Assembly (NCBI GenBank): GCA_016793865.1
Contig: JAEULJ010000001.1
Coordinates: forward strand, 558,001 to 622,000
Length of the DNA stretch: 64,000 nt
From: Altererythrobacter sp.
GTDB taxonomy: Bacteria > Pseudomonadota > Alphaproteobacteria > Sphingomonadales > Sphingomonadaceae
Direction of reading: 5' to 3'
The notes beneath the pieces are model-generated. The model did no database searches, was not told where the DNA came from, and saw only the letters and a program-made list of their open reading frames with translations. Numbering within the stretch: the first letter of the stretch is position 1; each line of letters starts with the position of its first letter. A program made the translations under genes and the position numbers. Below are positions 31,523 to 39,875 of this stretch, in pieces.

Positions 31523-32433
31523 CAGAAATAGCCTTCCTGCTTCTTGCGCTCCATGCCGGCGCCGCCGTCATCCTTGTCGATGGCGCGGCCCTGGCGCTCG
31601 CTGGTCGCGGTCAGCAGCATCTCGCGTATCACTTCGTCGAGCGTAGCCGCCTCGCTCTCCACCGCCCCGGTCAAAGGATAGCAGCCCAGCGTGCGGAAGC
31701 GGATCGAGCGCATCTGCGGCTGCTCGCCGGGCCGCAGTGGGAAGCGTTCGTCGTCCACCATCAGCAGCATCCCGTCGCGCTCCACTATGGGGCGCGGGGC
31801 GGCGAAATAGAGCGGCACGATCTCGATGGCTTCCTGCTGGATGTATTGCCACACATCGAGCTCGGTCCAGTTGGAGAGCGGGAAGGCGCGAATGCTCTCG
31901 CCCGGCTTCAGCCTGGCGTTGTAGAGGTTCCACAGCTCGGGGCGCTGGCGGCGGGGATCCCAGGCGTGGCTGGCCGAGCGGAACGAGAACACCCGCTCCT
32001 TGGCGCGGCTCTTCTCCTCGTCGCGCCGCGCGCCGCCGAATGCCGCGTCGAAACCGTGTTGGTCGAGCGCCTGCTTTAGCCCCTGCGTCTTCCACATATC
32101 GGTGTGGAGTGCACCGTGTTCGAAGGGGTTGATGCCGCGCTCCACCGCCTCGGGGTTGCGGTGCACCAGCAGCTCCATCCCGGCGGCCCGCGCGGCCCGT
32201 TCGCGCAGTTCGTACATGGCGGCGAACTTCCAGGTGGTGTCGACATGCAGCAGCGGGAACGGCGGCGGGGCGGGGTGGAACGCCTTGCGGGCGAGGTGCA
32301 GCATCACCGCGCTGTCCTTGCCCACCGAATAGAGCATCACCGGCCGCGCCGCCTCGGCCACCACCTCGCGCATGATGTGGATAGCCTCTGCCTCGAGGCG
32401 CTGAAGATGGGTGAGGGCCGTAAGCGCGGTCAT
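31522..32433 (-). CDS. cysD: Sulfate adenylyltransferase subunit 2
   Basis: The 303-residue protein forms the ATP sulfurylase with CysN and makes APS from sulfate and ATP. The PP-loop is [13 protein letters not shown] (SGGxDS-type), and the typical [22 protein letters not shown] and [12 protein letters not shown] motifs follow. It is the first gene of the cysD-cysNC-cysQ chain on the minus strand. The ATG at 32433 is the first available start. About 120 bp upstream separate it from the TonB receptor and include a strong hairpin (32512-32544). Confidence 0.97.
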   Translation of the reverse strand: MTALTALTHLQRLEAEAIHIMREVVAEAARPVMLYSVGKDSAVMLHLARKAFHPAPPPFPLLHVDTTWKFAAMYELRERAARAAGMELLVHRNPEAVERGINPFEHGALHTDMWKTQGLKQALDQHGFDAAFGGARRDEEKSRAKERVFSFRSASHAWDPRRQRPELWNLYNARLKPGESIRAFPLSNWTELDVWQYIQQEAIEIVPLYFAAPRPIVERDGMLLMVDDERFPLRPGEQPQMRSIRFRTLGCYPLTGAVESEAATLDEVIREMLLTATSERQGRAIDKDDGGAGMERKKQEGYF

Positions 32434-32511
32434 GGAGGGCGCCCGCCTAGCGCAATTGGGCGCGCTTGTTGCCCTAAATCGGATTTGGCGGGGCCAAGCG
32501 CCGCTGTCAGC

Positions 32512-32544
32512 GGGGACGCGCCGCCAACGCAGGCGGCGCGCCCC
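32512..32544 (-). terminator. Strong GC hairpin after the TonB receptor stop
   Basis: Arms 32512-32525 and 32532-32544 pair over 13 bp with one bulged A, around a 6-nt loop. It lies about 10 bp past the TonB-receptor stop and before cysD. No T-run follows on the minus strand, so termination strength is uncertain. Confidence 0.5.
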
Positions 32545-32553
32545 AAGGCATTG

Positions 32554-35500
32554 TCAGAACTTCACCTCGGCCAGCAGAGTGAAAGAGCGCCCGCGCGGGT
32601 CGGCGACGCGCGGCTCCCACGAGCTACCCGCTCCGGTGTTGCTGTCATAGGTGATGGCAAAGGGCGGATCGGTGTTGAAGATGTTCCGGACGCCAGCGGT
32701 GATTTTGAACGCATCCCCGATGCGCTTTGCGATCGATACATTGTAGATGATGTAGGGGCTCACCCGATCATTGTAGTCGGGCCGGGTGGCCGAGGCGGGC
32801 AGGGCATTGTTCTTGTAGCCGTTGCGATAGATCTGCGAGAAGGTGAGGGTAAAATCGTCTTTCACATAGCTGATGAAGGCGCTGTGCTTCCAGCGCAGGC
32901 CAAGATCGCCGGCATAGGTGAAGACTCCGATCAGGCTCGGCCCGAAGGGTGAGGTAGGCAGGAACCGCTCACGCTTCTTGAGGAGATAGGTCCCGTCGAG
33001 TCCGGCAGTGAACTGCCCGCCCGCCGCATCGAAACCGCCTCGCGCCGAGACCTCGAGGCCTTGGGTACGCCGTGAGCCGATGTTGTCGGCGCGCAGATCC
33101 AGCTCTGTAATGACGCCGTTTTCGCGGTTTACTCGGTTAGGGAAAGAGGACTGGTTGTTCAGAAGCTGCGCGATGGTCAGTGAACCGATGGTGTTGTCGA
33201 CCGCGATCGACCAGAAATCGACTGAGGCGCTGAACATCGGCGCAGGCGTAAACACGATGCCGGCGGAATATTGTTTGGAGGTTTCCGGGCCGAGGTTGAG
33301 ATTGCCACCGGTCAGCGAAGTGGGATTGATCACCGTGCAGCCCGGTGTGACGTTGACGATGCCGCCGGTCGGACAAGTGGTCGGATCGGTAAGCGTGTTG
33401 CCGGGATTGGGCGATTCGGTGACGCCATTGAATATCTGGTTGAAGCTCGGCACGCGAAACCCGGTGTTGTAGGATGCGCGGAACATCACCCAATCGAAGG
33501 GACGGAACCGGGCGGTGAACTTGGGGTTCACTGTGCTGCCGAAGCCCGAATAATCGTCGAGACGAACGGCGGCGGTCAATTCCAGCGGCTCGAACACCGG
33601 GATCAGCACCTCGCCGTATACCGCCTTTACATCGCGCTTCTTGGGCGTGAGCGCGTTAACGTTGTCGAAGGCGACGTTGAAGATTTCGGGCGTTCCCGCA
33701 ACCGCCGCTGCCGATCCGTTGAAGCTGTATGTCTCACGCCGATAATCCGCGCCGACGGCAACCTGTACCATCCCGCCTGGCAGTTCGAAGAGCGATCCCG
33801 AAATCGAGGCATCGAACTGCGTCACCTCATACTGGCCGCCGTAAAGCGTTGTGCCCTCAGCCGAGATCGCGTTGAGTCCCGCCAGTGCCGCTGCTGACTG
33901 GTTGATAGTGAAGGGATTCAGGATACCGCTGTTGAGCAGTCCGACGATACCCGGCGCGGTGGCTCCCGGCGCAATCGGCGCGCGCGAGTCGATACCACCG
34001 TTGACGGCGCCTGGCACGCCGGATGCCGCGGCGTTGGCGGCCGAGCGGAAGATACCGGCGAAGTGATATCCTGTGCCGAGGACCGAGGATGCCTCGCTCT
34101 TGGCGTAGGATGCACCGGCGCGGTAATCCCAGGTGCCGCCAATCGGGCCTTCGATACCGAGTGCGCCGCGTATCGTCGTCGTGTTGGTCACATATTCGCG
34201 GTTGCCGCCGGGAATGTTGCGCCAGCGATAGGCGATCGGCTTGCCGTAATTGCCGACGGCGTCAGCCGTACGATCCCCCACCGCGCCGATGGCCGGGAAG
34301 GTGGTGGCGATCGCATCGTAGACCGCATTGTATGTCGACGCTGTGATGGAATTAAGCGGGAAGTACAGCGGCATGGTGGTGGCGTTTATCGAGTACTGGT
34401 TGTTTGAAAAACGCTTGCGCGATACCGCGTCCGACCCGGTGACTTCCGCCGTGATGCGATGGTCGCCGAGCGCCAACGTGCCCTTTGCGTAATAGGTCAG
34501 TGTCTCGAGCGGCTGTTGCAACACCGCGGCACGGCCGGTGTCCCACGAGCAGGCGTAACGCGCACCGGGGATCGACCACAGCACCTCGTCATATGCCATG
34601 CCGCCCTCGACGGAATCGCAGCCAGCGCCGCCAGGCAAATCGAGTGGATTGATGCCACCGTCGGCTCGGATAGTGGTGCCAGGGATGAGCAGCCCCGGCA
34701 GAAGCGTTGCGCCGGTAGTGCCGCCCAGCAGCGAGCCGTTGGGCGCGAAGATGCTGTTGGGGTTCGCGGGGAAAGCGGTTGCGATCGGCGTGCCGCGGGT
34801 GTCCACCGACAGGCCCCGATTGGGCTGGTTGCCGTTGACGAAGTCGCGGTCGCTGCCCCTCAGCATCCCGTTCCAGCTCTTGCTCACCGCGGCCATGATG
34901 TTGAAGCCCTGATCGTCGAGATCGCCGAATCCGGCAGTGGCCGAAAGTCGATAGATCGGGCTGTCGCCTTGCTGGGTGATGTCGGTAAAGCCGGTCAACG
35001 CCAGGCCCTGGAAGTTCGTTTTGGTGATGAAGTTGATCACGCCGCCGATCGCATCCGTGCCGTAGATGGCCGACGCCCCGTCCTTGAGCACTTCGACCCG
35101 CTCGATCGCCGCGAAGGGAATCTGGTTCACATCGACCGCGCCGCCGGTGAGGCCGTGCGCGGCAACCCGCCGACCGTTGAGCAACACCAATGTCGAGGCG
35201 GCGCCCTGGCCACGCAGGTTCGCGGCCGACAGCCCGTTGGTGCCACGTTGCGCGCCGCTGGTGACATCGGAGTTCGAGGCGAGGTTGTCCGCGCCGTTGC
35301 CGTTGGTGGACAGGTAGGAGATCAGCTGTTCGGGGCTGTTGATGCCCTCGCGCGTAAGATCGGAGGTGGTGATGATCTGTAGCGGCAGCGCGCTGCGGCT
35401 GGGATCCTGGCGGATGCGCGATCCCGTGACGATGATCCCGGTTGAATCGTCGTGGTGCGCCTGCTCGGCCGGGGCGCTGGTCACGGACGCCGGTTCGGAG

Positions 35501-35598
35501 GGTGGGGCTTCCTGAGCCGCGAGCGGCATGCCGATGGCCAGCGCGGCCAGTGCGGAACCCGCGCGCAAACCTGTGCGGAAAGTAACGATAGAACCCAT
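32554..35598 (-). CDS. TonB-dependent outer-membrane receptor
   Basis: The 1014-residue protein has a signal peptide (about 1-28), a plug domain starting IIVTGSRIRQDPSRSALPL (TonB-box-like region just before) with VEVLKDGASAIYGTDAIGG, and a 22-strand barrel ending ...LLAEVKF with a C-terminal Phe. It would import a large substrate across the outer membrane using TonB/ExbBD energy. The plug lacks a recognised siderophore signature; sphingomonad receptors of this length often take up oligosaccharides, peptides or aromatic compounds. A GGGGGG ribosome site lies just upstream of the ATG at 35598. An inverted repeat at 35650-35676 lies 52-78 bp upstream. There is no inner-membrane partner next to it. 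Confidence 0.93.
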   Translation of the reverse strand: MGSIVTFRTGLRAGSALAALAIGMPLAAQEAPPSEPASVTSAPAEQAHHDDSTGIIVTGSRIRQDPSRSALPLQIITTSDLTREGINSPEQLISYLSTNGNGADNLASNSDVTSGAQRGTNGLSAANLRGQGAASTLVLLNGRRVAAHGLTGGAVDVNQIPFAAIERVEVLKDGASAIYGTDAIGGVINFITKTNFQGLALTGFTDITQQGDSPIYRLSATAGFGDLDDQGFNIMAAVSKSWNGMLRGSDRDFVNGNQPNRGLSVDTRGTPIATAFPANPNSIFAPNGSLLGGTTGATLLPGLLIPGTTIRADGGINPLDLPGGAGCDSVEGGMAYDEVLWSIPGARYACSWDTGRAAVLQQPLETLTYYAKGTLALGDHRITAEVTGSDAVSRKRFSNNQYSINATTMPLYFPLNSITASTYNAVYDAIATTFPAIGAVGDRTADAVGNYGKPIAYRWRNIPGGNREYVTNTTTIRGALGIEGPIGGTWDYRAGASYAKSEASSVLGTGYHFAGIFRSAANAAASGVPGAVNGGIDSRAPIAPGATAPGIVGLLNSGILNPFTINQSAAALAGLNAISAEGTTLYGGQYEVTQFDASISGSLFELPGGMVQVAVGADYRRETYSFNGSAAAVAGTPEIFNVAFDNVNALTPKKRDVKAVYGEVLIPVFEPLELTAAVRLDDYSGFGSTVNPKFTARFRPFDWVMFRASYNTGFRVPSFNQIFNGVTESPNPGNTLTDPTTCPTGGIVNVTPGCTVINPTSLTGGNLNLGPETSKQYSAGIVFTPAPMFSASVDFWSIAVDNTIGSLTIAQLLNNQSSFPNRVNRENGVITELDLRADNIGSRRTQGLEVSARGGFDAAGGQFTAGLDGTYLLKKRERFLPTSPFGPSLIGVFTYAGDLGLRWKHSAFISYVKDDFTLTFSQIYRNGYKNNALPASATRPDYNDRVSPYIIYNVSIAKRIGDAFKITAGVRNIFNTDPPFAITYDSNTGAGSSWEPRVADPRGRSFTLLAEVKF

Positions 35599-35649
35599 TG
35601 GATGCCCCCCGATGGTGGAAAATGTGCCGTACGCGACGTTTGGCGCAGA

Positions 35650-35676
35650 TTACGGTCATCTTGCAAGCGACCATAA
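35650..35676 (-). promoter_or_regulatory. Inverted repeat between TonB receptor and ampG-like gene
   Basis: The arms TTACGGTC and GACCATAA (7 of 8 bases complementary) are separated by 11 nt in a locally AT-richer stretch 52-78 bp upstream of the TonB-receptor start. The spacing fits a dimeric regulator site, but no known box was matched. Confidence 0.4.
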
Positions 35677-35786
35677 TTTTCCTTCCAGCGCCCATAACCG
35701 TCTGGCATCAGCACCCGCGCCGGCGGGGTCCGGCAGACTGCGCCAAGCGTGGTTTTCGGCAAGGAGCGGGGAGGAGGGGCGCGCTC

Positions 35787-37277
35787 ATGGCGACAGCGGC
35801 TGACGTATCTGACGGTGCCGCGCCCCGCCGCCTGCGCTCGCTCTATCTCCTGCTCGGCTTTTCCGCCGGCCTGCCGTTCTACATGTTCAATGCGGTCCTG
35901 CTGCTGCGGCTTTCGCGCCACGATGTGGATATAGCCATCATCGGCTTCTTCGCGTGGGTCGCGCTTCTGCCCACCTTCAAGTTCCTGTGGGCGCCCCTGC
36001 TGGAGCGCTGGGGCGTGCCCGGCTTCACGCGGTTCTGGGGGCGGCGGCGCGGCTGGATCATGCTCGCGCAACTCGGCATCGCCAGCGCCATGGTGGGCAT
36101 GGCCTTCACCAGCGACGATGCGAGCCTGCCGCTCACCGCCCTTTTCGCGGTGTGCCTCGCCTTCTGGACCACCACGCTGGAGATCGCCGCCGATGGCTGG
36201 CGCATCGAACTCGCCCCGACACAGGCGGAGCAGGCCCCGGTCGTCGCCGCCAATCTGTGGGGCTATCGCAGTGCCATGGTGGCGGCGGGCAGCGGGGCGG
36301 TGTGGATCGCGGCGAAGGCGGACTGGACATGGGCCTACCTCGCCATCGCCGCAGCGGCGTTCGCACCCTTCCCGATCCTGGCGGCGATGCGCGGCGAGGG
36401 CGGCGCACGCGGGCGGGCGGGTGCGTTGCTGGGCGGGATCGCGGGCGGAGCGGTCATCCTCGCCGCGTTCACGGCCCTGACGGCGGCGATCGGCTGGGTG
36501 GTTCTCGACACGGCGGCGCGCGCGGGCATCGGCTCGCAGACCAATGTCACGCCGTTCGTGCTGGCCGTGTGCGTGCTGCCTTTCGCGGTGCTGGCGGCGC
36601 TTCTCCCGCGCATTCGGCGGATGGACGCGGCGGCGCTGGCCCGGCTGTCGCCGTGGCTGAGGCCGTATGTGGACGTGTTCTGGCGCTTCGGATTCGCGGT
36701 GCTGGCGGTGCTTGGCTTCGTCTCGATCTATCGTGTGGGCGATGTGCTCGCGCTGACGCTGAACCATCCGATGTGGAACGAGCTCGGCTACAGCCTGGAG
36801 GCGATCGCCGTGGCCGATGGCGTGGTGTCGCTGCTCGCCAGCATCGCCGGAGTGGGGCTGGGCGGCTGGGCGGCGGCGCGCTGGCCGATGACCCGCGCGC
36901 TGCTGGCAGGCGCGCTCGCGGCGGCGGCGAGCAACTGGATCTACGTCTGGCTGTGGTCCGCGCCGGTCGCGCCCGCCGCGCTCTACACCGCGGTGGCGAT
37001 CGACCAGTTCGGCAATGGCATGGCCGGGGCGGTTTTCGTGGTCTATCTCTCCATGCTTGTGAACCCGCGCTACCCCGCCGCCCAATATGCCTTCCTCTCG
37101 GGCTTCGCGTTCCTGTTCGCGCGTCTGCTGGCGGGCGCCTCGGGCACGATGCAGAAAGGCATCGGCTATGACGGGTTTTTCCTCCTCGCGGGCGGCCTGA
37201 GCCTGGCGGCGGCGCTGTTCCTGCCCTTCATCGCGCGGATCAGGCCGCGTGAGCCTCGGGAAGCGGGCACCGCATGA
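35787..37277 (+). CDS. AmpG-like muropeptide permease (MFS, PAT family)
   Basis: The 496-residue MFS protein has about twelve to fourteen membrane segments. The N-terminal LYLLLGFSAGLPFYMF and the DGWRIELAP and GIATDGFF-like C-terminal segments (here GIGYDGFFLLA) are typical of AmpG, which brings GlcNAc-1,6-anhydroMurNAc peptides into the cytoplasm for recycling. A GGAGGAGGGG ribosome site precedes the ATG at 35787. Its stop overlaps the start of an SxxK hydrolase by ATGA, and dacB is next door on the opposite strand, so this is a peptidoglycan-recycling locus. AmpG versus another PAT permease is likely but not proven. Confidence 0.85.
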   Translation: MATAADVSDGAAPRRLRSLYLLLGFSAGLPFYMFNAVLLLRLSRHDVDIAIIGFFAWVALLPTFKFLWAPLLERWGVPGFTRFWGRRRGWIMLAQLGIASAMVGMAFTSDDASLPLTALFAVCLAFWTTTLEIAADGWRIELAPTQAEQAPVVAANLWGYRSAMVAAGSGAVWIAAKADWTWAYLAIAAAAFAPFPILAAMRGEGGARGRAGALLGGIAGGAVILAAFTALTAAIGWVVLDTAARAGIGSQTNVTPFVLAVCVLPFAVLAALLPRIRRMDAAALARLSPWLRPYVDVFWRFGFAVLAVLGFVSIYRVGDVLALTLNHPMWNELGYSLEAIAVADGVVSLLASIAGVGLGGWAAARWPMTRALLAGALAAAASNWIYVWLWSAPVAPAALYTAVAIDQFGNGMAGAVFVVYLSMLVNPRYPAAQYAFLSGFAFLFARLLAGASGTMQKGIGYDGFFLLAGGLSLAAALFLPFIARIRPREPREAGTA

Positions 37278-38275
37278 TCGAGGCTGTCGCCGCGCGCGCT
37301 TTCGAGGTGGCGACGCCCTTTCTCGGCGACCACGGCATTCCCGGCGCCGCGCTCGGAGTGGTGAGCGCCGAAGGCGAGCGCGCCGTTGTCCTGGCCGGCG
37401 ATGCGGCGCTGGTGCCCGAACGCGAGCCCCTGACGCGCGACCACTGGTTCGACCTCGCCTCGCTCACCAAGGTCATGGCGACCACACCGATGATCCTGGA
37501 GCTTGTCCGGCGGGGCCAGATCGACCTCGACCATTTCCTCACCACAGCGATCCCCGACCTGCGCCAGTACGACGAGGTCGGCGCGCTCGAGCGGCGGCTG
37601 ACCTTCCGCGACTGCCTGGCGCACCGCACCCATTTGCCCTCGGTGTTCCCGCTCTACACCTATAGCAGCGATCCCGGGCGGCTTAAGGCCTTCGTGCTCC
37701 AGCGCGAATGGCCGGTCGGCCCCGCGGTCTATTCGGACATCAACTTCATCCTGCTGGGCATCGCGGTCGAGCGGATCACCGGGCGCCCCTTGCGGGACTG
37801 GCCGCTGGCCGGGAGGCTGGCCTACGGCCCCACCCCCGGTCCGTCCGTGGCGACCGAGCACTGCCGCTGGCGCGAGCGGGTGTTGCGGGGCGAGGTGCAT
37901 GACGAGAACGCCTTCGCGCTGGGCGGGGCGGCCGGCCACGCGGGATTGTTCGGCACGGTGGACGGGGTGCTGGACTTCGCGCTCGGCGCGCTTCGCGGCG
38001 ACAGCGAGGCGATCCGCGAACCGCATGGTGAGGAGCGCACGCTCGGCTGGGAGCGGCGCTACCGCGGGTGGCAGGGGGGCGAAGCGTGCTCGCCCGCGAC
38101 CATCGGCCACACCGGCTTCACCGGGACCGGCTTGTGGATCGACTTCGAGCGCAGGCTGGCCTGGACGCTGCTCACCAACCGCGTTCACCCCACGCGGCAT
38201 GTCGACACCGGCATCTTCGAACTGCGCCCGGCGCTGGGCGAAACAGTGATCGCAGCCTTCGACGCGCTCAGTTAG
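37274..38275 (+). CDS. Cytosolic SxxK serine hydrolase coupled to AmpG-like permease
   Basis: The 333-residue beta-lactamase-fold protein has no signal peptide: it starts IEAVAARAFEVATPFLGDHG. The SxxK motif is SLTK, the second motif is YSDIN, and a late GHTGFTGTGLW provides the H/KTG-like strand, so the triad is intact in form. It begins inside the AmpG stop codon (ATGA). Because AmpG delivers anhydro-muropeptides to the cytoplasm, a cytosolic SxxK enzyme in the same operon could cleave or transpeptidate them, or hydrolyse an ester. Periplasmic PBPs would not make sense without a signal peptide. This pairing is worth a check. It overlaps dacB's end by 8 nt on the other strand. Confidence 0.82.
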   Translation: MIEAVAARAFEVATPFLGDHGIPGAALGVVSAEGERAVVLAGDAALVPEREPLTRDHWFDLASLTKVMATTPMILELVRRGQIDLDHFLTTAIPDLRQYDEVGALERRLTFRDCLAHRTHLPSVFPLYTYSSDPGRLKAFVLQREWPVGPAVYSDINFILLGIAVERITGRPLRDWPLAGRLAYGPTPGPSVATEHCRWRERVLRGEVHDENAFALGGAAGHAGLFGTVDGVLDFALGALRGDSEAIREPHGEERTLGWERRYRGWQGGEACSPATIGHTGFTGTGLWIDFERRLAWTLLTNRVHPTRHVDTGIFELRPALGETVIAAFDALS

Positions 38276-39716
38276 CGGCCGCCAGCGCCAGCAGCGCGCG
38301 GTCCATGATCGCGGTGGCGCGAACATCCTCGGGCACATCATTGGCGTAGATTGCGAAGGTCAGCACCTTGCCGCTCGCCGCTATCATCCAGCCCGCCAGC
38401 GCATTGGTGGCGTTGAGCGTGCCGGTCTTCGCAAAAATCCTCCCTTGCAACGGAGTGCCGGCGAAGCGGCGGCGAAGCGTCCCGTCGGCGCCGCCCACGG
38501 GCAGGCTTGCGCGGTAATCGGCGCCCCAGGGTTGGCGCTGGCTCCATTGCAGCAGGCGCACCGTGGCGCGCGGCGCGACGCGATTGTAGCTGGACATGCC
38601 CGACCCGTCGGAAAGGGTGACCTGGTTCGCGGACACCCCGGCCTCAGCCAGCATAGCGGAAACCACCGCCTGCCCGTCGGCGATCGATCCCTCGCTCTTC
38701 GCCAGACCGAGGCGGCGCAGCAACAGTTCCGCATGGAGGTTCTGGCTCAGCTTGTTGATCGTCACCACGCTCACCGCGACTTCCGACGGCGGGAGCGCGA
38801 CGACCGGGGGCGGCACAACCGGTCCGCTGGCCGGCGCAGGCGCAGGCGACACCGGCACAGGCGCGGCTTCGCGCGGCACCAGCGGACGGTAGCGCGATCT
38901 TGCCGCGCCCTTCACCCGCACGCCGCGGGCGCGCAGCATTCCGGCAAGTTGCCATGCGGCATAGTCCGCCGGATCGTCCACACCCAACCGCCACACGACC
39001 GGCGCCCGCGCCAGCCCGAACGTGCCGCTGACGACCAGTTCGCGGCCATTGGGCGCGCGATCATAGGCCAGCGTGTCGCCATCGCCCGCCACCGTAACGG
39101 CCATGTTCCGCACGGTGTAATAGGCGGGCACCACCACCACCGGAGGCGCTCCGATGGCTCCCGGCGCCACCGTGGCGGCGATCTCGTTGTCGTCGATCGA
39201 CAGCGCCGCAACGCCGGTGCCCGAACTGGAGGGGATGTTGTTCCAGCTCATCCCCGGGCTCCACCGCTGGTCGGGGAACAGCGTCGCATCGCCGATCACA
39301 TCGCGGACATGGCGGGTCTTGGCGGCGATCCCGTCCGCGAGCGCGGCAAGGCATCGCGCCAAGCAATCCGCCCGGCCCGACAGCCGCGCGTCGCCGCGCC
39401 CGATCAGCACCACGTCGCCGCCGCCCTCGATCCGCACCGCCGCGCCATGATCGTCCAGCGGGGCCAGCTCCCCCCGCGCCTCCGCCCACAGAGCCGCTGC
39501 CGTGGTGAACAGCTTGGTGTTGGAGGCGGGCATGAAGCGCCCCTCCGGGTTGATCGCCAGGATTTCGCGACCCTCCGCATCGGCGACGACCACGCCCCAA
39601 CGAGTGCCCGGCCCGGCCTCGGCCAGGATCGCCGATACCGGATCGGCCACCGCAGCCGTCTGGGCTGCCGCGGGCATGGCGGCGAAAGCGAGGGCGGCGG
39701 CGATGAGCAAGCGCAT
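38268..39716 (-). CDS. dacB: D-alanyl-D-alanine carboxypeptidase/endopeptidase (PBP4)
   Basis: The 482-residue penicillin-binding protein has a signal peptide (MRLLIAAALAFAAMPAAAQ). The three active motifs are SxxK in ASNTKLFT (about S63), SxN in DGSGMSSYN, and KTG in AKTGTLN. PBP4 trims D-Ala from stem peptides and cuts D-Ala-mDAP crosslinks in the periplasm. A Pro/Ala-rich insertion (about 270-300) is longer than in E. coli DacB. The ATG at 39716 is the family start; the upstream frame to 41384 is an antisense shadow of the amidohydrolase gene. It converges with the AmpG operon. Confidence 0.95.
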   Translation of the reverse strand: MRLLIAAALAFAAMPAAAQTAAVADPVSAILAEAGPGTRWGVVVADAEGREILAINPEGRFMPASNTKLFTTAAALWAEARGELAPLDDHGAAVRIEGGGDVVLIGRGDARLSGRADCLARCLAALADGIAAKTRHVRDVIGDATLFPDQRWSPGMSWNNIPSSSGTGVAALSIDDNEIAATVAPGAIGAPPVVVVPAYYTVRNMAVTVAGDGDTLAYDRAPNGRELVVSGTFGLARAPVVWRLGVDDPADYAAWQLAGMLRARGVRVKGAARSRYRPLVPREAAPVPVSPAPAPASGPVVPPPVVALPPSEVAVSVVTINKLSQNLHAELLLRRLGLAKSEGSIADGQAVVSAMLAEAGVSANQVTLSDGSGMSSYNRVAPRATVRLLQWSQRQPWGADYRASLPVGGADGTLRRRFAGTPLQGRIFAKTGTLNATNALAGWMIAASGKVLTFAIYANDVPEDVRATAIMDRALLALAAAN

Positions 39717-39762
39717 GGGATGGAGCCTAGTGCCCCGCCCGGCCGAGGCAAGCCGTCCGCAT

Positions 39763-39775
39763 ACCAAGCCTTGGT
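39763..39775. promoter_or_regulatory. Palindrome in the dacB / amidohydrolase divergent gap
   Basis: ACCAAG-C-CTTGGT is a perfect 6-bp inverted repeat with a 1-nt centre, placed between the divergent starts at 39716 and 39876. It could be an operator for a dimeric repressor. No regulator is encoded beside it. Confidence 0.3.
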
Positions 39776-39875
39776 GCGGGCATAGCCTTTCAGCATGATG
39801 GCGGGGCCAGCCCTTGCCGGGGCGCGGTGCTGCCGCCACAATCCCCGCGATGGTTTCGCTGCTTCCGCCATCGGC

